Source of the DNA: Gluconobacter sphaericus NBRC 12467
GTDB taxonomy: Bacteria > Pseudomonadota > Alphaproteobacteria > Acetobacterales > Acetobacteraceae
DNA: 48,669 nt
NCBI RefSeq assembly: GCF_006539125.1
Contig: NZ_BJMK01000015.1
Span: 1-48,669 of the forward strand
Reading direction: 5' to 3'
In this document: positions 1 to 8,746 of the stretch, piece after piece
Numbering within the stretch: position 1 is the stretch's first letter
Layout of the letters: each line of letters starts with the position of its first letter
The notes under the pieces: model-generated
The model's database searches: none
Seen by the model: only the letters and a program-made list of their open reading frames with translations
What the model was told of the DNA's origin: nothing
Position numbers and translations under genes: made by a program

Positions 1-643
1 CTGGTTTTCCGCAGGATCTCCGTCCCGGAAGGCAGGGCCTGATCCCTTTTTCCTCCAGAGCCCCCCGAAACCAGTCAGCATCATAACTCCGGTCCGTCAG
101 CATCCACTGTGCCATAGAAAGGCTGTCCAGAAGAGCAGCGGACCTGTATAATCGCTGACCTGTCCCGCCGTCATGAAGAAGCTCAGCGGTCGCCCGTTCT
201 GATCCGTGATCGCATGCAGCTTCGTATTCATGCCACCTTTGGTACGACCGATCAGACGCCCTGGATCATCCTTTTGAACTACAGGCTCAAAGCCGGGCGG
301 TACGCCTTGAGATAGATCGCATCAATCATAATGGTCTGAGACTCTGCCTCTCCGGCAGCTGGACCGCCCATCATCCGGGCAGAAGACCTCCATGGCGTCC
401 CAGCGCGTCTTGTGCGGGCCGTATTCCCGAGGCGCATCCCGCCAGCGCAGACCATTGCGGTTTACGAAAATGATGCCGCTCAGCACACGACGGTCATCAA
501 CACGAGACTTGCCGCGGCTCTTGGGAAAGAACGGTCGCAGGCGCTCCATTTGATCGTCCGTCAGCCAAAACAGGTCGCTCATCTTCAGTCTCCTCAAGGA
601 GCCTGAATCAAAATTCTACACAAAAATCAATAGGTTATGATCC
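1..643 (-). pseudogene. IS5-family (IS1031-like) transposase remnant, cut by window edge
   Basis: On the minus strand the reading starts at 597 with an IS5-type N-terminus (MSDLFWLTDDQ, then NRNGLRWRDAP and EYGPHKT). It then loses frame near 370, where an extra T in the codon run for FARMM gives FCPDD. Downstream, reading in shifted frames recovers TIMIDA and, further on, FFMTAGQVSDYTG, with a stop after SL and a one-base loss after YTG. A few residues after GPHKT (expected LYNRWK) also seem deleted. The element therefore cannot make a working transposase. Its outer end probably lies near 643, where the sequence aligns with the right terminal repeat of the related copy at 8747-9207. The C-terminal part of the gene runs off the left edge. 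Confidence 0.85.
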
Positions 644-757
644 TAATGATCCGCTGGCCGAAGCGCACACATATATTAGCGTCCCACCACCCGACTTGCA
701 TGACGGGCATAGTGATTCAGGAAATGGCTTCGTACGAGCGCAATTCTCGCATTTTTC

Positions 758-2119
758 TCAGAAACAACCACGTGGTATCCGGATCGATACTTTAAGACCG
801 GGCCCTTCGGTGCGACCTGATAGTTCGATTGCACCGTCGATTCTGTCGATAGCCCGGGCAACGATGGCTAGACCAAGTCCGCTCCCTATACCCGGCGTGT
901 TGCCAAGCTGGTAGAAGCGACGGAAAACGTCAGCCCTGCTGGCTTCCGGAATACCTGGTCCTCGGTCGGAAACGTCAATGCGGAGAGATTGCGAGCTATC
1001 TTGCCCTATCGTATAGAGCCGAACCTCAACAATTTTACCGGAGGCCGCGTGAATCATGGCGTTTTCGATCAGCGCCGACAACGCTGTTTCCAGCAACGTG
1101 GGATCAGATATGAGGATCGTCGGTTCGTCGCTGTCAAATGAGAATGCGACGCCGCTTTGCGCAGCAAGGAGTGCCTGTCGCGCTATAATCCCACTAATAA
1201 GCTCCGCAACATCGAATTGTGCTCTGCTGGCGGTTCCCGCGTCCAGACGGGCCAACAGCAGCATGCTGTCTGTCAGAGACCGAGCCTGATCAATAGATTT
1301 AAGCAATGGGATCGTTTGCGCTCTTGAGAGGGCCGTGGTTCGCACCAGCAACTCAGCATGCATACGAATGGCGGCCAGAGGTGTGCGCAATTGATGCGCG
1401 GCAGCATCGGTAAAGGCCTGTTCATGTTCGATGCCGGTTCGGACGCGCGCGAAAAGTGTGTTCAATGTACTGATCAAGCCACCCAGTTCTCGCGACCAAT
1501 TGGATGGGTCAAGTGGGTCGAGATCCTGAAAGGAGCGGCAATCCAATTGCCTGTTTAGACGTCGCATATCCGCGAGACCATTGCGAAGCATGTTCCACAG
1601 CAAAAATGCACTAAAAAGAACAAGAAGATTAACCGGAAATACGATTTTATGAACCAGTCTTATGAGACTCCGGTTGATGTCGGCCCGACGCTCGCCAACG
1701 ACGATCAACAGGCCATAATGCGGAATGTCCATCCCATATGAGCGCCATCGGTCTTGACCGAAGGTATGAAGACCTGGATTACGCGGGATAATGGCATCGG
1801 GTGGCGCATTCTCAGAATGGACAATGTCGGCTCCATTCCGAAAGACAGCGAACATGCGCTTTTGCTCGCCGGTGCGAAAAGCCAGCCTATCTTCTGCGCT
1901 CAGTAGATCTTTCGGAAAATGTGTATCGGCGCTTTCCGACAACTCTTCCTGCATCAGGGCGTAAAGCATATTCGCGCTGACCCTTAAGCTGCTGTCCGAG
2001 GCTCTGTCGATATCGGAACGCGCCATGACGTACGCGATGCCACCGGCTGCCGAGCCGAATGCGATCAACAGCAGCAGCATACGGATATAAACGGCAGCCG
2101 TCAGGGAGCGCAGACGCAT
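758..2119 (-). CDS. Two-component sensor histidine kinase (TctE/QseC-like)
   Basis: Inner-membrane histidine kinase of about 453 residues. A first membrane segment (about residues 10-31) and a second (about 159-178) enclose a periplasmic domain of the 2CSK_N kind. The H-box reads AAAHQLRTPLAAIR with the phospho-acceptor near His242. The ATP-binding part follows, with N-box ENAMIHA, G1 box DRGPGIP and G2 box GSGLGLAI. It lies directly downstream of its response regulator. An upstream in-frame GTG at 2170 would overlap the regulator by 29 bases; I prefer the ATG at 2119, which falls just after the regulator's stop. Neither start has a strong ribosome site. The signal is unknown; the adjacent TonB receptor is the obvious candidate target. 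Confidence 0.9.
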   Translation of the reverse strand: MRLRSLTAAVYIRMLLLLIAFGSAAGGIAYVMARSDIDRASDSSLRVSANMLYALMQEELSESADTHFPKDLLSAEDRLAFRTGEQKRMFAVFRNGADIVHSENAPPDAIIPRNPGLHTFGQDRWRSYGMDIPHYGLLIVVGERRADINRSLIRLVHKIVFPVNLLVLFSAFLLWNMLRNGLADMRRLNRQLDCRSFQDLDPLDPSNWSRELGGLISTLNTLFARVRTGIEHEQAFTDAAAHQLRTPLAAIRMHAELLVRTTALSRAQTIPLLKSIDQARSLTDSMLLLARLDAGTASRAQFDVAELISGIIARQALLAAQSGVAFSFDSDEPTILISDPTLLETALSALIENAMIHAASGKIVEVRLYTIGQDSSQSLRIDVSDRGPGIPEASRADVFRRFYQLGNTPGIGSGLGLAIVARAIDRIDGAIELSGRTEGPGLKVSIRIPRGCF

Positions 2120-2141
2120 CGACAGGATACTCTTTATATCT

Positions 2142-2798
2142 CTATTTCGGGACGGTATAACCCAGTCCACGCGCCGTGATTACGAAATCAGATCCAAGCT
2201 TGCGTCGAATGGCTGATATCGCGACTTCGATTGTGTTGCTGTCATATTCCTCACCATCATCATATAGTTCATTAGCTAGGTCTGGCTTCGAAACAAAGCG
2301 ACCCGCACGGCGTGAGAGTAACGCTAGCAGTTTAAATTCCTTGGCCGTCAGATGCACCGGCTGATCGTCCCGGTGCACGACGCGCCCTCCTAAATCAATG
2401 TCCACACCCCGGATGGACAGAATGTCGGACAGACGGCCCTCCTGCCTACGAATTTGCGCGCGTATGCGTGCCGCCAGTTCGGCAAGATCGACAGGCTTGA
2501 CGACGAAATCGTCTGCTCCGGCATCGAGACCCGCGACACGATGTCGGGGATGCTCCCGCGCTGTGAGAATGATGACGGGGGTGTAGGTGGATTGCCGACG
2601 GATCAGGCGAAGGATCTCCTCTCCAGACAGAACAGGCAACCCAAGATCAAGGAGTGCAACGTCAAACCGTGACTGTGTTAAGGCGGCGACTGCCGCCTCG
2701 CCGTCCTGACACCAACAGACATTATAGCCATCCTGTTCCAATGCGACCTTAATTGCCATTCCAAGTAGATCATGGTCTTCCACAAGCAGAATCTGCAT
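2142..2798 (-). CDS. OmpR/PhoB-family response regulator (TctD/QseB-like)
   Basis: DNA-binding response regulator of 218 residues. The receiver domain has the acidic pair E7-D8, phospho-acceptor Asp51 (VALLDLGLP) and conserved Lys101 (VVKPVD). The C-terminal winged helix carries the usual LTAKEFKLL and GLGYTV elements. The open frame extends 40 codons upstream, but only the stretch from MQILLVED onward looks like a receiver start, so I place the ATG at 2798. It is co-directional with the downstream kinase and with the upstream TonB receptor (139-base gap), so all three may be co-transcribed or functionally linked. Confidence 0.92.
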   Translation of the reverse strand: MQILLVEDHDLLGMAIKVALEQDGYNVCWCQDGEAAVAALTQSRFDVALLDLGLPVLSGEEILRLIRRQSTYTPVIILTAREHPRHRVAGLDAGADDFVVKPVDLAELAARIRAQIRRQEGRLSDILSIRGVDIDLGGRVVHRDDQPVHLTAKEFKLLALLSRRAGRFVSKPDLANELYDDGEEYDSNTIEVAISAIRRKLGSDFVITARGLGYTVPK

Positions 2799-2937
2799 CG
2801 GATATCCTATCCCGGTGCGAGAAACGGCCAAAGGATCGCGGCCCCGCCCCATTACAGTAGTCGCCAAAGCCACATTTTCCACATGGCATCTGACGCGTCG
2901 GAGAGCATAAGTTCGCATGATCCGCGAGCTATACGGA

Positions 2938-5373
2938 TCAAAATCCGGCCTTCAATGTCGCGACGATAGCCAGACCCGGTGCGATTAAATAGTCAGGCGC
3001 CGTGCCCTGCACTCCGTGTGTCGTCACGGCGTTTGTTGTCACACTCTGAACACCAGACAGGTAGTTATTGTTTGTAAGATTAATGAAATTAAGCTGGATC
3101 ATAGGGCTTTTCATTGGCCCGTATCCTGGCATCCGCGCGCCGACAGATGCGTTCATGTCATAATATCCTGGAATGTACTCGTCGTTCATGAAGGTGGAAT
3201 ATTGCCGCGACACGTAACGGATGCTGTAGTTCCAGAAGAACATGCCATTGTCCCAGTCGATGCCCAACGCTCCTGTCCAGCGCGGCGAACGCACGGCCGT
3301 CTTGCCGCTGGTCGGCAGGCCGGCAATATTATTGTCGATCGTAGCATGCAGATATTGGCCGGAAACATAAGGGCGAAAATGCCAGAACGGCCGCGTCCCT
3401 ACTTCAATACTGACGCCGTCAGACGTCTGACCCCCAGCATTGATGTCAACCGTCTCCGCGCCGTTCGTGCCGGGAATGACGCTCTGGATCTGCCGATTGG
3501 TAAAATTATAGTGGAAATAGGTCGCGCTGGCGACGAGTAGCGGCCCATTGTAGCGATAGCCGATCTCTTCCGAAATCGAATACTCGTCCTTCATGTTCGT
3601 AATGCCCTGGACTGAAATTCCGTGCCCGTAATAGGCATTGTACAGCGTTGGAGTCGTTGGCGAACGGAAATTTGTCGAGACACTGGCGAAGATCTGGTGT
3701 TCCTTGCTGAACTGATAGCGCGCCGAAAGCGCCGGCAAGGGCTGGAAGTCGTTCAGGACAACCTTGTATTGCGGGCCAGGCAGTTCATTAGTGCCATTAC
3801 GATTGACCATCGCTACCTTGAGCCCGGCATCCACCGTCAACTTGCCGTCAAAGTAGGTTGCACGCTCCCCCGCGAAGAGCGCATTGACGGTCGTGATCGT
3901 CGAGATGTTCTGGTTGGCAAGTAACTGTCCATTGGCGAGTTTGATATTGTCGGTTTCGCCGAAGATATTAATAGGATTTCCGTTTAAGGTAACGGGGGAC
4001 AAGATGACCGAGTCATGGTCGTTCGAATAATCAAACCACCATCCCAAATAGACGTCATGGTGGCTGCTGATCCTGTAATCGGTTTTCGCCGTGAAACCGC
4101 CCCGATATTGGTCGTTCTGAAAGGCCATTAACGTCATGGCATTAGTCGTGCCATCTCCGGCCGGCTGGGCATAGGGCAAATGAAGCGATTGCGTTATGGA
4201 TTCCGTACCAAGGAAATTACCGTTGGTATTGTTAATGAAGGCACCCGTCGAACTATTGCCGTAGCCATGCCAGAAATAGGGCGTGACATCGAGCTTCCAG
4301 TGATTTGTCAGCGTGATATGGGAGGGCGCGCTGAGCAACAGGTTGTCGTAAGGGTTCCGATTGAGCCGCCAGTAATTCTGACCCTCCGGCCCAAAAACAT
4401 ATTTACGGTCCCATGTGAAATTGCGGCCATAGGTCTTCCAATCTGCCATCGTCGTCGAGGGCCACGTGTTTTCAATGGAGTCACGATAGGCTCCGACGAA
4501 GGTGACGCGACTGTCGTCGCCCCATTCCTTCACCGCTTTCCAGTCCATGTTCCAGATTCGGTCGTGACCGGGACCGCGCCAGGCATCATCTTGCTGATTG
4601 GCGTATGAAATATAAGCGCGCACACCGCTATGACCGACCTCGCCTGTGTCGAGGCGGACAAATTCACGGTGATAGTTGAACGAACCGTAGCCGAGCGTCA
4701 CAAGCCCCCCGATTTTGTGAGAGGGATCACGGTCACGAAAGGAAAGCAGGCCTCCCGAACCGTTGATGGTCGGCGTGTCGAGATTGGAAGAGCCTTGTTG
4801 AACGCTCATATCCTCCAGATCTTCGTTGCTGGCGAATTCCGACGTATCAATCGTGTAGACCCCAACGTCAGTCGCAGGCGCCCCCTCCCATGTTATCGCC
4901 ATTTCGGATTGATCAAGGCCGCGCAGCGAGATGGTACCCCCCGTTACGCCGAACGGATCGGCAGATCCCACGACGACGCCCGGCAGCAATTGCACCAATT
5001 GCAACGGATTTTGGGCCGGTGATTGCTTCTGGATAAAGTCTCGGCTGACGGTGCTAACCGATTTTGGTGCCGTCTCAGGCTTAATGAGGCCACCACCCGG
5101 TTGCAGTCCCGTCACGCCGTCCACTGACCGATGGCGACGGAGCGTCACGATGATTTTTTCCTCAGCCGGCTTCGTCGCGGCGCCGGTAAGGATTGGTTGG
5201 ACTGGCTTGTCGGGCCTCATGTGAATGGGAGACGCGTCGTGGGCATGGCGCATAGGCAGGTTTTTAATTGGTTTCTGTGCATAGGCGTGAACGCTCACGA
5301 AGGCACTCGTACAAGCCAGAAGGCACGCATATGAGCGGAGATTAGTCGTGATTTTAATGGAAACCCGCATCAT
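2938..5373 (-). CDS. TonB-dependent outer-membrane receptor 1
   Basis: An 811-residue outer-membrane receptor. A signal peptide (hydrophobic stretch ending near VHAYAQ) precedes a plug domain with typical features (LPGVVV, TISLRGLDQ, WEGAPAT, NGSGGLLSF), then a long beta-barrel ending in the aromatic KAGF. The ligand cannot be told from sequence. The start codon follows the stop of the decayed upstream frame (5374-5823) with no gap (TGA then ATG), and I see no good ribosome site, so translation may depend on coupling to that frame. A second ATG follows immediately at 5370. Downstream is a two-component system that could respond to the ligand. Confidence 0.9.
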   Translation of the reverse strand: MMRVSIKITTNLRSYACLLACTSAFVSVHAYAQKPIKNLPMRHAHDASPIHMRPDKPVQPILTGAATKPAEEKIIVTLRRHRSVDGVTGLQPGGGLIKPETAPKSVSTVSRDFIQKQSPAQNPLQLVQLLPGVVVGSADPFGVTGGTISLRGLDQSEMAITWEGAPATDVGVYTIDTSEFASNEDLEDMSVQQGSSNLDTPTINGSGGLLSFRDRDPSHKIGGLVTLGYGSFNYHREFVRLDTGEVGHSGVRAYISYANQQDDAWRGPGHDRIWNMDWKAVKEWGDDSRVTFVGAYRDSIENTWPSTTMADWKTYGRNFTWDRKYVFGPEGQNYWRLNRNPYDNLLLSAPSHITLTNHWKLDVTPYFWHGYGNSSTGAFINNTNGNFLGTESITQSLHLPYAQPAGDGTTNAMTLMAFQNDQYRGGFTAKTDYRISSHHDVYLGWWFDYSNDHDSVILSPVTLNGNPINIFGETDNIKLANGQLLANQNISTITTVNALFAGERATYFDGKLTVDAGLKVAMVNRNGTNELPGPQYKVVLNDFQPLPALSARYQFSKEHQIFASVSTNFRSPTTPTLYNAYYGHGISVQGITNMKDEYSISEEIGYRYNGPLLVASATYFHYNFTNRQIQSVIPGTNGAETVDINAGGQTSDGVSIEVGTRPFWHFRPYVSGQYLHATIDNNIAGLPTSGKTAVRSPRWTGALGIDWDNGMFFWNYSIRYVSRQYSTFMNDEYIPGYYDMNASVGARMPGYGPMKSPMIQLNFINLTNNNYLSGVQSVTTNAVTTHGVQGTAPDYLIAPGLAIVATLKAGF

Positions 5374-5823
5374 TCAGAACCATACGCCATCGGCCTGCGA
5401 GACGAACTGGTGCATGCCGCCGCACTGTTCTTGGAGTTCGTGCGTCTGGAAAACCTGCGTATAGCTGAGCCGCACACCACCCCGGATGAGGGCTGCTGCT
5501 AATTCCGTCTCTCCGACTGCGTTGATCATCGAGACATACGGCGTATAAGGCGCTTTGCCTGCGTTGAGAGTCATATCCGCCGGCAACGTATAACCCATTA
5601 GCAAGCCGTTAACGTAATAACGGTCCGTCAGGAACGCTGGAGCGATGAAGGCATTTTCATCCTGGAGGGCGCTGATGCTATGTGGCTCGGCCTGCTGCAA
5701 ATCAGTCGTGTGCGCTCTCGTTGGAGAGATATATCCGGCATTTACTGGAAAACCTAAAAACACGATCGGCAGTCTAGACCTTCGTATCCTGGCATTCTTC
5801 GACGGCTTGATATTATTTGCCAC
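5374..5823 (-). pseudogene. Probable LpxR-like (DUF2219) lipid A deacylase remnant
   Basis: A 149-codon frame with a leader-like N-terminus, then ENAFIAPAFLTDRYYVNGL, resembling the start of the LpxR/DUF2219 outer-membrane family (E-N-x-F...TDRYYxNG). It ends with GGVRLSYTQVFQTHELQEQ, resembling the last strands of the same family. Members are usually well over 300 residues, so the central barrel and active-site region appear to be missing, which suggests an internal deletion that happened to keep frame. The assignment is by eye and moderate. If the frame is still translated, its main effect may be to couple translation into TonB receptor 1, whose ATG directly follows its stop. Confidence 0.45.
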
Positions 5824-5984
5824 CAGAGACCCTCCTTTCTCACGTAAGGCTGACCTTGTAACGCATCAACCTGATGTGAACCTGAAGATGGCGACGAGAG
5901 TGACATCCAATGCAACATATCCACAAAGCGAAGATGTCACAGTGCGCGGTCCCCGGCGAATTGAAGTAACCTCGCTGTAGTCGA

Positions 5985-6872
5985 TTAGTCGCTCAAGCTG
6001 ACGCCAGTCTTGGCAATCAATGCTGCAGAAGCAGCAATGTAACGCTTGGCATAAGCCTCATTCATGCCCTCGGATGGCAATATGGCCTGAGCCTTGCGAT
6101 TGAAGAATACCCCGCTACGCTGATCCAGATCGGGAGAGACCAGCAATGGCAGAATGCGCGCCGCGTAGTCGTCAGCGCTCGGGGCCAGCTTGCCAATCAG
6201 CCATTCCATGATCCGGTGTTTGAGACTGTCCGCGCCCATCAGGTTGCTGCGGATGCTCGATTTGATGAGGCCAGGATTCAGTCCAAAGACGCCGAGATCA
6301 GGGTAACGATGTGCAGAGTTTACGACCAGCGCCTCATTGCCAGCGACCGTGTTCATATGGGCCGCCATCACTTTGTAAGCCCGCTCGGAATTCAGGTCGT
6401 CTAGCGTACCAAGCTGGCCCGTGCCGGGGTACCCCATGATGAACACGCGCGCATGCAGTGACCCGTCGATCCGTTGTGTACCCAGACGAGGTGCCAGGTT
6501 GCGTAGCATCACCAGCCGGTTCAGATAGCTGACCGCCATGTCGCGCTCGATCCCCTCGGCCGTCACCTGACGTTTGGGCGCGGCGAAGATACCCGTTGTA
6601 AAAACCAGAAGGTCAGCCTGTTCCACTGGAAGTTCCCGCGCAACCCGCTCCGCATCCTTCAGCAGGCTGAGATCGGCCTGTACGAAGGAGATATTGGCAA
6701 TATCGGCGTCGCGGAATGTCTGTCCAACGACAGTCACCTGCGCACCACGCGCAGCAAGGGCCTGACTCACAGCACGCCCCACCCCGCCTGTCCCCCCGAC
6801 GACGATGGCTCTTCTGCCTCGCAGAGAGCCTGGATCCACATTATGCCATTTCAGGCTAAGATCGCGTTTCAT
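5985..6872 (-). CDS. SDR-family (Rossmann) oxidoreductase, atypical active site
   Basis: A 295-residue short-chain dehydrogenase/reductase. The nucleotide-binding glycine motif is clear (VVGGTGGVGRAVS near residues 24-36), as are a VQADLS segment and the downstream LNPGLIKS region. The region that normally holds the catalytic Tyr-x-x-x-Lys reads AAHMNTVAGNEAL after a DDLNSERAYK stretch, so the usual Tyr/Lys pair is not visible. The enzyme may be divergent, or may act as a reductase with another proton donor. It is divergent from a TetR regulator (start 6948) across a 75-base gap holding a palindrome, the classic arrangement for local repression. The substrate is unknown. Confidence 0.85.
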   Translation of the reverse strand: MKRDLSLKWHNVDPGSLRGRRAIVVGGTGGVGRAVSQALAARGAQVTVVGQTFRDADIANISFVQADLSLLKDAERVARELPVEQADLLVFTTGIFAAPKRQVTAEGIERDMAVSYLNRLVMLRNLAPRLGTQRIDGSLHARVFIMGYPGTGQLGTLDDLNSERAYKVMAAHMNTVAGNEALVVNSAHRYPDLGVFGLNPGLIKSSIRSNLMGADSLKHRIMEWLIGKLAPSADDYAARILPLLVSPDLDQRSGVFFNRKAQAILPSEGMNEAYAKRYIAASAALIAKTGVSLSD

Positions 6873-6890
6873 AGTTTGGATGCCTCTTGC

Positions 6891-6908
6891 TTTCTTTCTA
6901 GACAGAAA
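6891..6908. promoter_or_regulatory. Palindromic operator, TetR/SDR divergent promoter
   Basis: An 18-base near-perfect inverted repeat, TTTCTTTCTAGACAGAAA, centred on TCTAGA with one mismatched pair. It sits between the divergent SDR gene (start 6872) and TetR gene (start 6948). Position, size and symmetry fit a TetR-family dimer site; that it binds this TetR is inference. Confidence 0.6.
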
Positions 6909-6947
6909 GATATGCTGATGAGGTGAATCGTCAAGTCGGAATCAGGA

Positions 6948-7556
6948 ATGAAAATCGGACGCCCAAAAGAAGTCTCGGACGAACACATCGTAGCCGTTGC
7001 CCGCCGCTGCTTTCTTGAACGCGGTGGAAGCATCTCGGCTGCGGACATCGCACGGGAAATCGGTGTCAGCCATACAACTCTCTTCAACCGCTTCGGGTCG
7101 AAGCAGGGTCTTATGCTGGCAGCATTGGGCGCACCGAGGGATATCCACTGGATTGAAACACTTGAAGCCGGCCCCGATCACCGACCGATCCGGGAGCAGA
7201 TTGTCGAGATCGCCTGTACGATTGCAGCGTTTTTCGAAGATCTGTATGCCGGATTTACGGTGCTTCAGGCCAGTGGCATTCCCACTGAAGCCCTGTGCCC
7301 AGGGGAAGATCCGGAAGAATCCGCTCCAGCGCGCGCCTTTCGCGCTCTGACTGAATGGATCGGACGAGCGCAGGATCAGAAGAAGCTGGCGCAATGCGAT
7401 GCACAGGTTCTTGCGTCCACACTTCTCGGGGTTCTGCACAACCGGGCTTTTTCCAACCGCATCTGCGGTGAACCGGGTTCTGACAAAGCAACGGACGAAC
7501 ATCATGTTGCCGACGTAATCACCCTGCTCTGGGACGGGATCAAACCGGTGCCCTAG
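6948..7556 (+). CDS. TetR/AcrR-family transcriptional regulator 1
   Basis: A 202-residue regulator. The N-terminal helix-turn-helix is clear (AADIAREIGVSHTTLFNRFGSKQGLM, about residues 36-62), preceded by a helix with the conserved RCFLERG. The C-terminal ligand domain is of a general TetR type. It is divergent from the SDR gene with a palindrome between them, so it probably represses the SDR and itself. Directly downstream lies an Old Yellow Enzyme remnant in the same direction; TetR, SDR and OYE form a common electrophile-response grouping, so the cluster has probably lost a working ene-reductase. Confidence 0.9.
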   Translation: MKIGRPKEVSDEHIVAVARRCFLERGGSISAADIAREIGVSHTTLFNRFGSKQGLMLAALGAPRDIHWIETLEAGPDHRPIREQIVEIACTIAAFFEDLYAGFTVLQASGIPTEALCPGEDPEESAPARAFRALTEWIGRAQDQKKLAQCDAQVLASTLLGVLHNRAFSNRICGEPGSDKATDEHHVADVITLLWDGIKPVP

Positions 7557-7603
7557 CAGCTTTTTCCATTAGCCCTCGTGTGACTGAAAGTGCGTGATGC
7601 CGA

Positions 7604-8080
7604 GCAAGGACAGATGACTATGGTGGATCAATCGAAAGCCGTGCGCGCTTCGCAATCGAGATCGCCATAGCTGTTGCCGAGGAAATCGGCGCCGATCGGA
7701 CAGCCATCCGCTTCTCACCGAGCACCACCCTCTGGGACATTGATGAAAGCGAAGAGGGGCCGGGCTATCTGATTGGCAAACTGGATAAACTCCATCTGTC
7801 GTATGTTCACATCATGCATCAGGGCAATGAACAGCTTCTGTCCGATATCCGGCAATTGTGGACAGCCAGACTGATCCTGAACCGTCTCGGTCGACAACGC
7901 GCAGACATCGGGAAAGACGTGGCCAGCGGCCTCGCAGACATGGAAGCGTACGGCCAGATGATCCTTGCCAATCTGGATTTTCTGGCACGCCTGAAGGCAA
8001 ATGCCCCGCTGAACGAGGCTGACCGGAAAACGTTCTTCAGTGGAGCCTAGAAAGGCTATATCGACTCTCCCTTTCTTTAA
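7604..8080 (+). pseudogene. Old Yellow Enzyme (NemA-like ene-reductase) remnant
   Basis: The C-terminal half of an OYE-family flavoprotein. In one frame the text runs from RTDDYGGSIESRARF, the family signature, through IRFSPSTTLWD, SYVHIMHQ and ILANLDFLARLK to APLNEADRKTFFSG. A stop at 8048-8050 then interrupts the family's usual GGGAEGYTDYP ending, whose tail (KGYIDSPF) continues in the same frame to another stop at about 8080. The N-terminal FMN-binding half is absent. An ATG at 7814 opens a 78-codon frame within the remnant, but this is unlikely to be a gene. Homology to the family is confident; function is lost. Confidence 0.85.
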
Positions 8081-8161
8081 TTACGAATGAGCCTCTCTCA
8101 ATGTCTGATAACGGGCATTAAGAAATCCAAAGCAGACATTCTGCTTGCCCCTCCATGGCTG

Positions 8162-8404
8162 TCATTCCAAAGAACGCGGTGCTTCATCGCGGGTCAACAG
8201 ATCATCCGACAAACGCCCCTGAAGGCGTAGAGCCTCTACCACCGGCGCGTTCATCCATGCGCCCAATTCGTCCGGTTACATAAGAATAACGGGCATAGCC
8301 TTCGGATGGATCGCGCCCACTTCCCGGTTGGCCTCTGTGGTCAGAAACTCTCTTTCGCTTAGCCTCTCTACCCAGCGCCGGTTGCAGACGCTCAGGTCGA
8401 GCAT
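8162..8404 (-). pseudogene. SRAP (YedK/HMCES-like) C-terminal remnant
   Basis: The minus strand encodes the C-terminal part of an SOS-response-associated peptidase-like protein: RWVERLSEREFLTTEANRE, then VGAIHPKAMPVIL, a stop codon (8276-8278), and in the same frame PDELGAWMNAPVVEALRLQG to the terminal stop at 8162. In intact SRAP proteins the TTEAN and HPKAMPVIL segments belong to the DNA-protein crosslink domain. The N-terminal half with the catalytic Cys2 (MCGRY) is missing, and the internal stop confirms decay. Confidence 0.8.
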
Positions 8405-8746
8405 TCAGGGCTAGTCGCAACGGACGTCTCACGCCGCCCTTGTCCCCTTTTTAGCCTATGGCGAACCTTGAGTGAGGCCACTTTCGAACAGTGTTTCGAG
8501 AAGGTCAAAAAAGAGGGGGTAGAAAATGGGCATATTTTTTCCGATTTTGTACATAAAATACAGGGCAAGTGCCATTTTGCTCCTCCGCCTTTTTCTGGGG
8601 GGGGGGGAGCGTCTTCGTATCGAAAAGGGAGCCGAATTTATTCGGCGATAGAGGAAAGAGAAAAAGCGTAGCGATTTCATATGCATCCGGAGGGTGCATA
8701 TGAAATCGAAGTAGCGTGCCTTCCAAGCAGGGGTAAGCAGGTCGTA
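8405..8746. other. Gene-free, A/T-rich stretch with hairpins and a G11 run
   Basis: No convincing gene on either strand. Base composition is much richer in A/T than the neighbours. It holds a G run of 11 (8597-8607), a perfect 6-base hairpin GCCGAA-TTTA-TTCGGC at 8631-8646, and a perfect 14-base inverted repeat at 8672-8708 (listed separately). The stretch ends at the left terminal repeat of the IS remnant. Small frames here differ in every reading frame and show no family features. Confidence 0.6.
8672..8708. repeat. Perfect 14-bp inverted repeat, 9-base loop
   Basis: CGATTTCATATGCA, then the 9-base spacer TCCGGAGGG, then the exact reverse complement. There is no U-run on either side, so it is not a standard terminator. 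It could be a transposon end, a protein-binding site or part of a structured RNA. It lies 38 bases left of the IS remnant's terminal repeat. Confidence 0.8.

Noticed and set aside
8672-8708. CRISPR-like or array repeat
   Set aside because: It is a single inverted repeat, not a direct repeat series with spacers. No CRISPR array seen in the window.
8468-8726. Small open frames on both strands around 8456-8726
   Set aside because: They overlap each other in low-complexity sequence with a G11 run and show no family features.
8712-8733. Resemblance to a tRNA-Gly(TCC) anticodon arm (TGCCTTCCAAGCA)
   Set aside because: No D-arm, T-arm (GGTTCGA) or acceptor stem can be built around it; probably chance.
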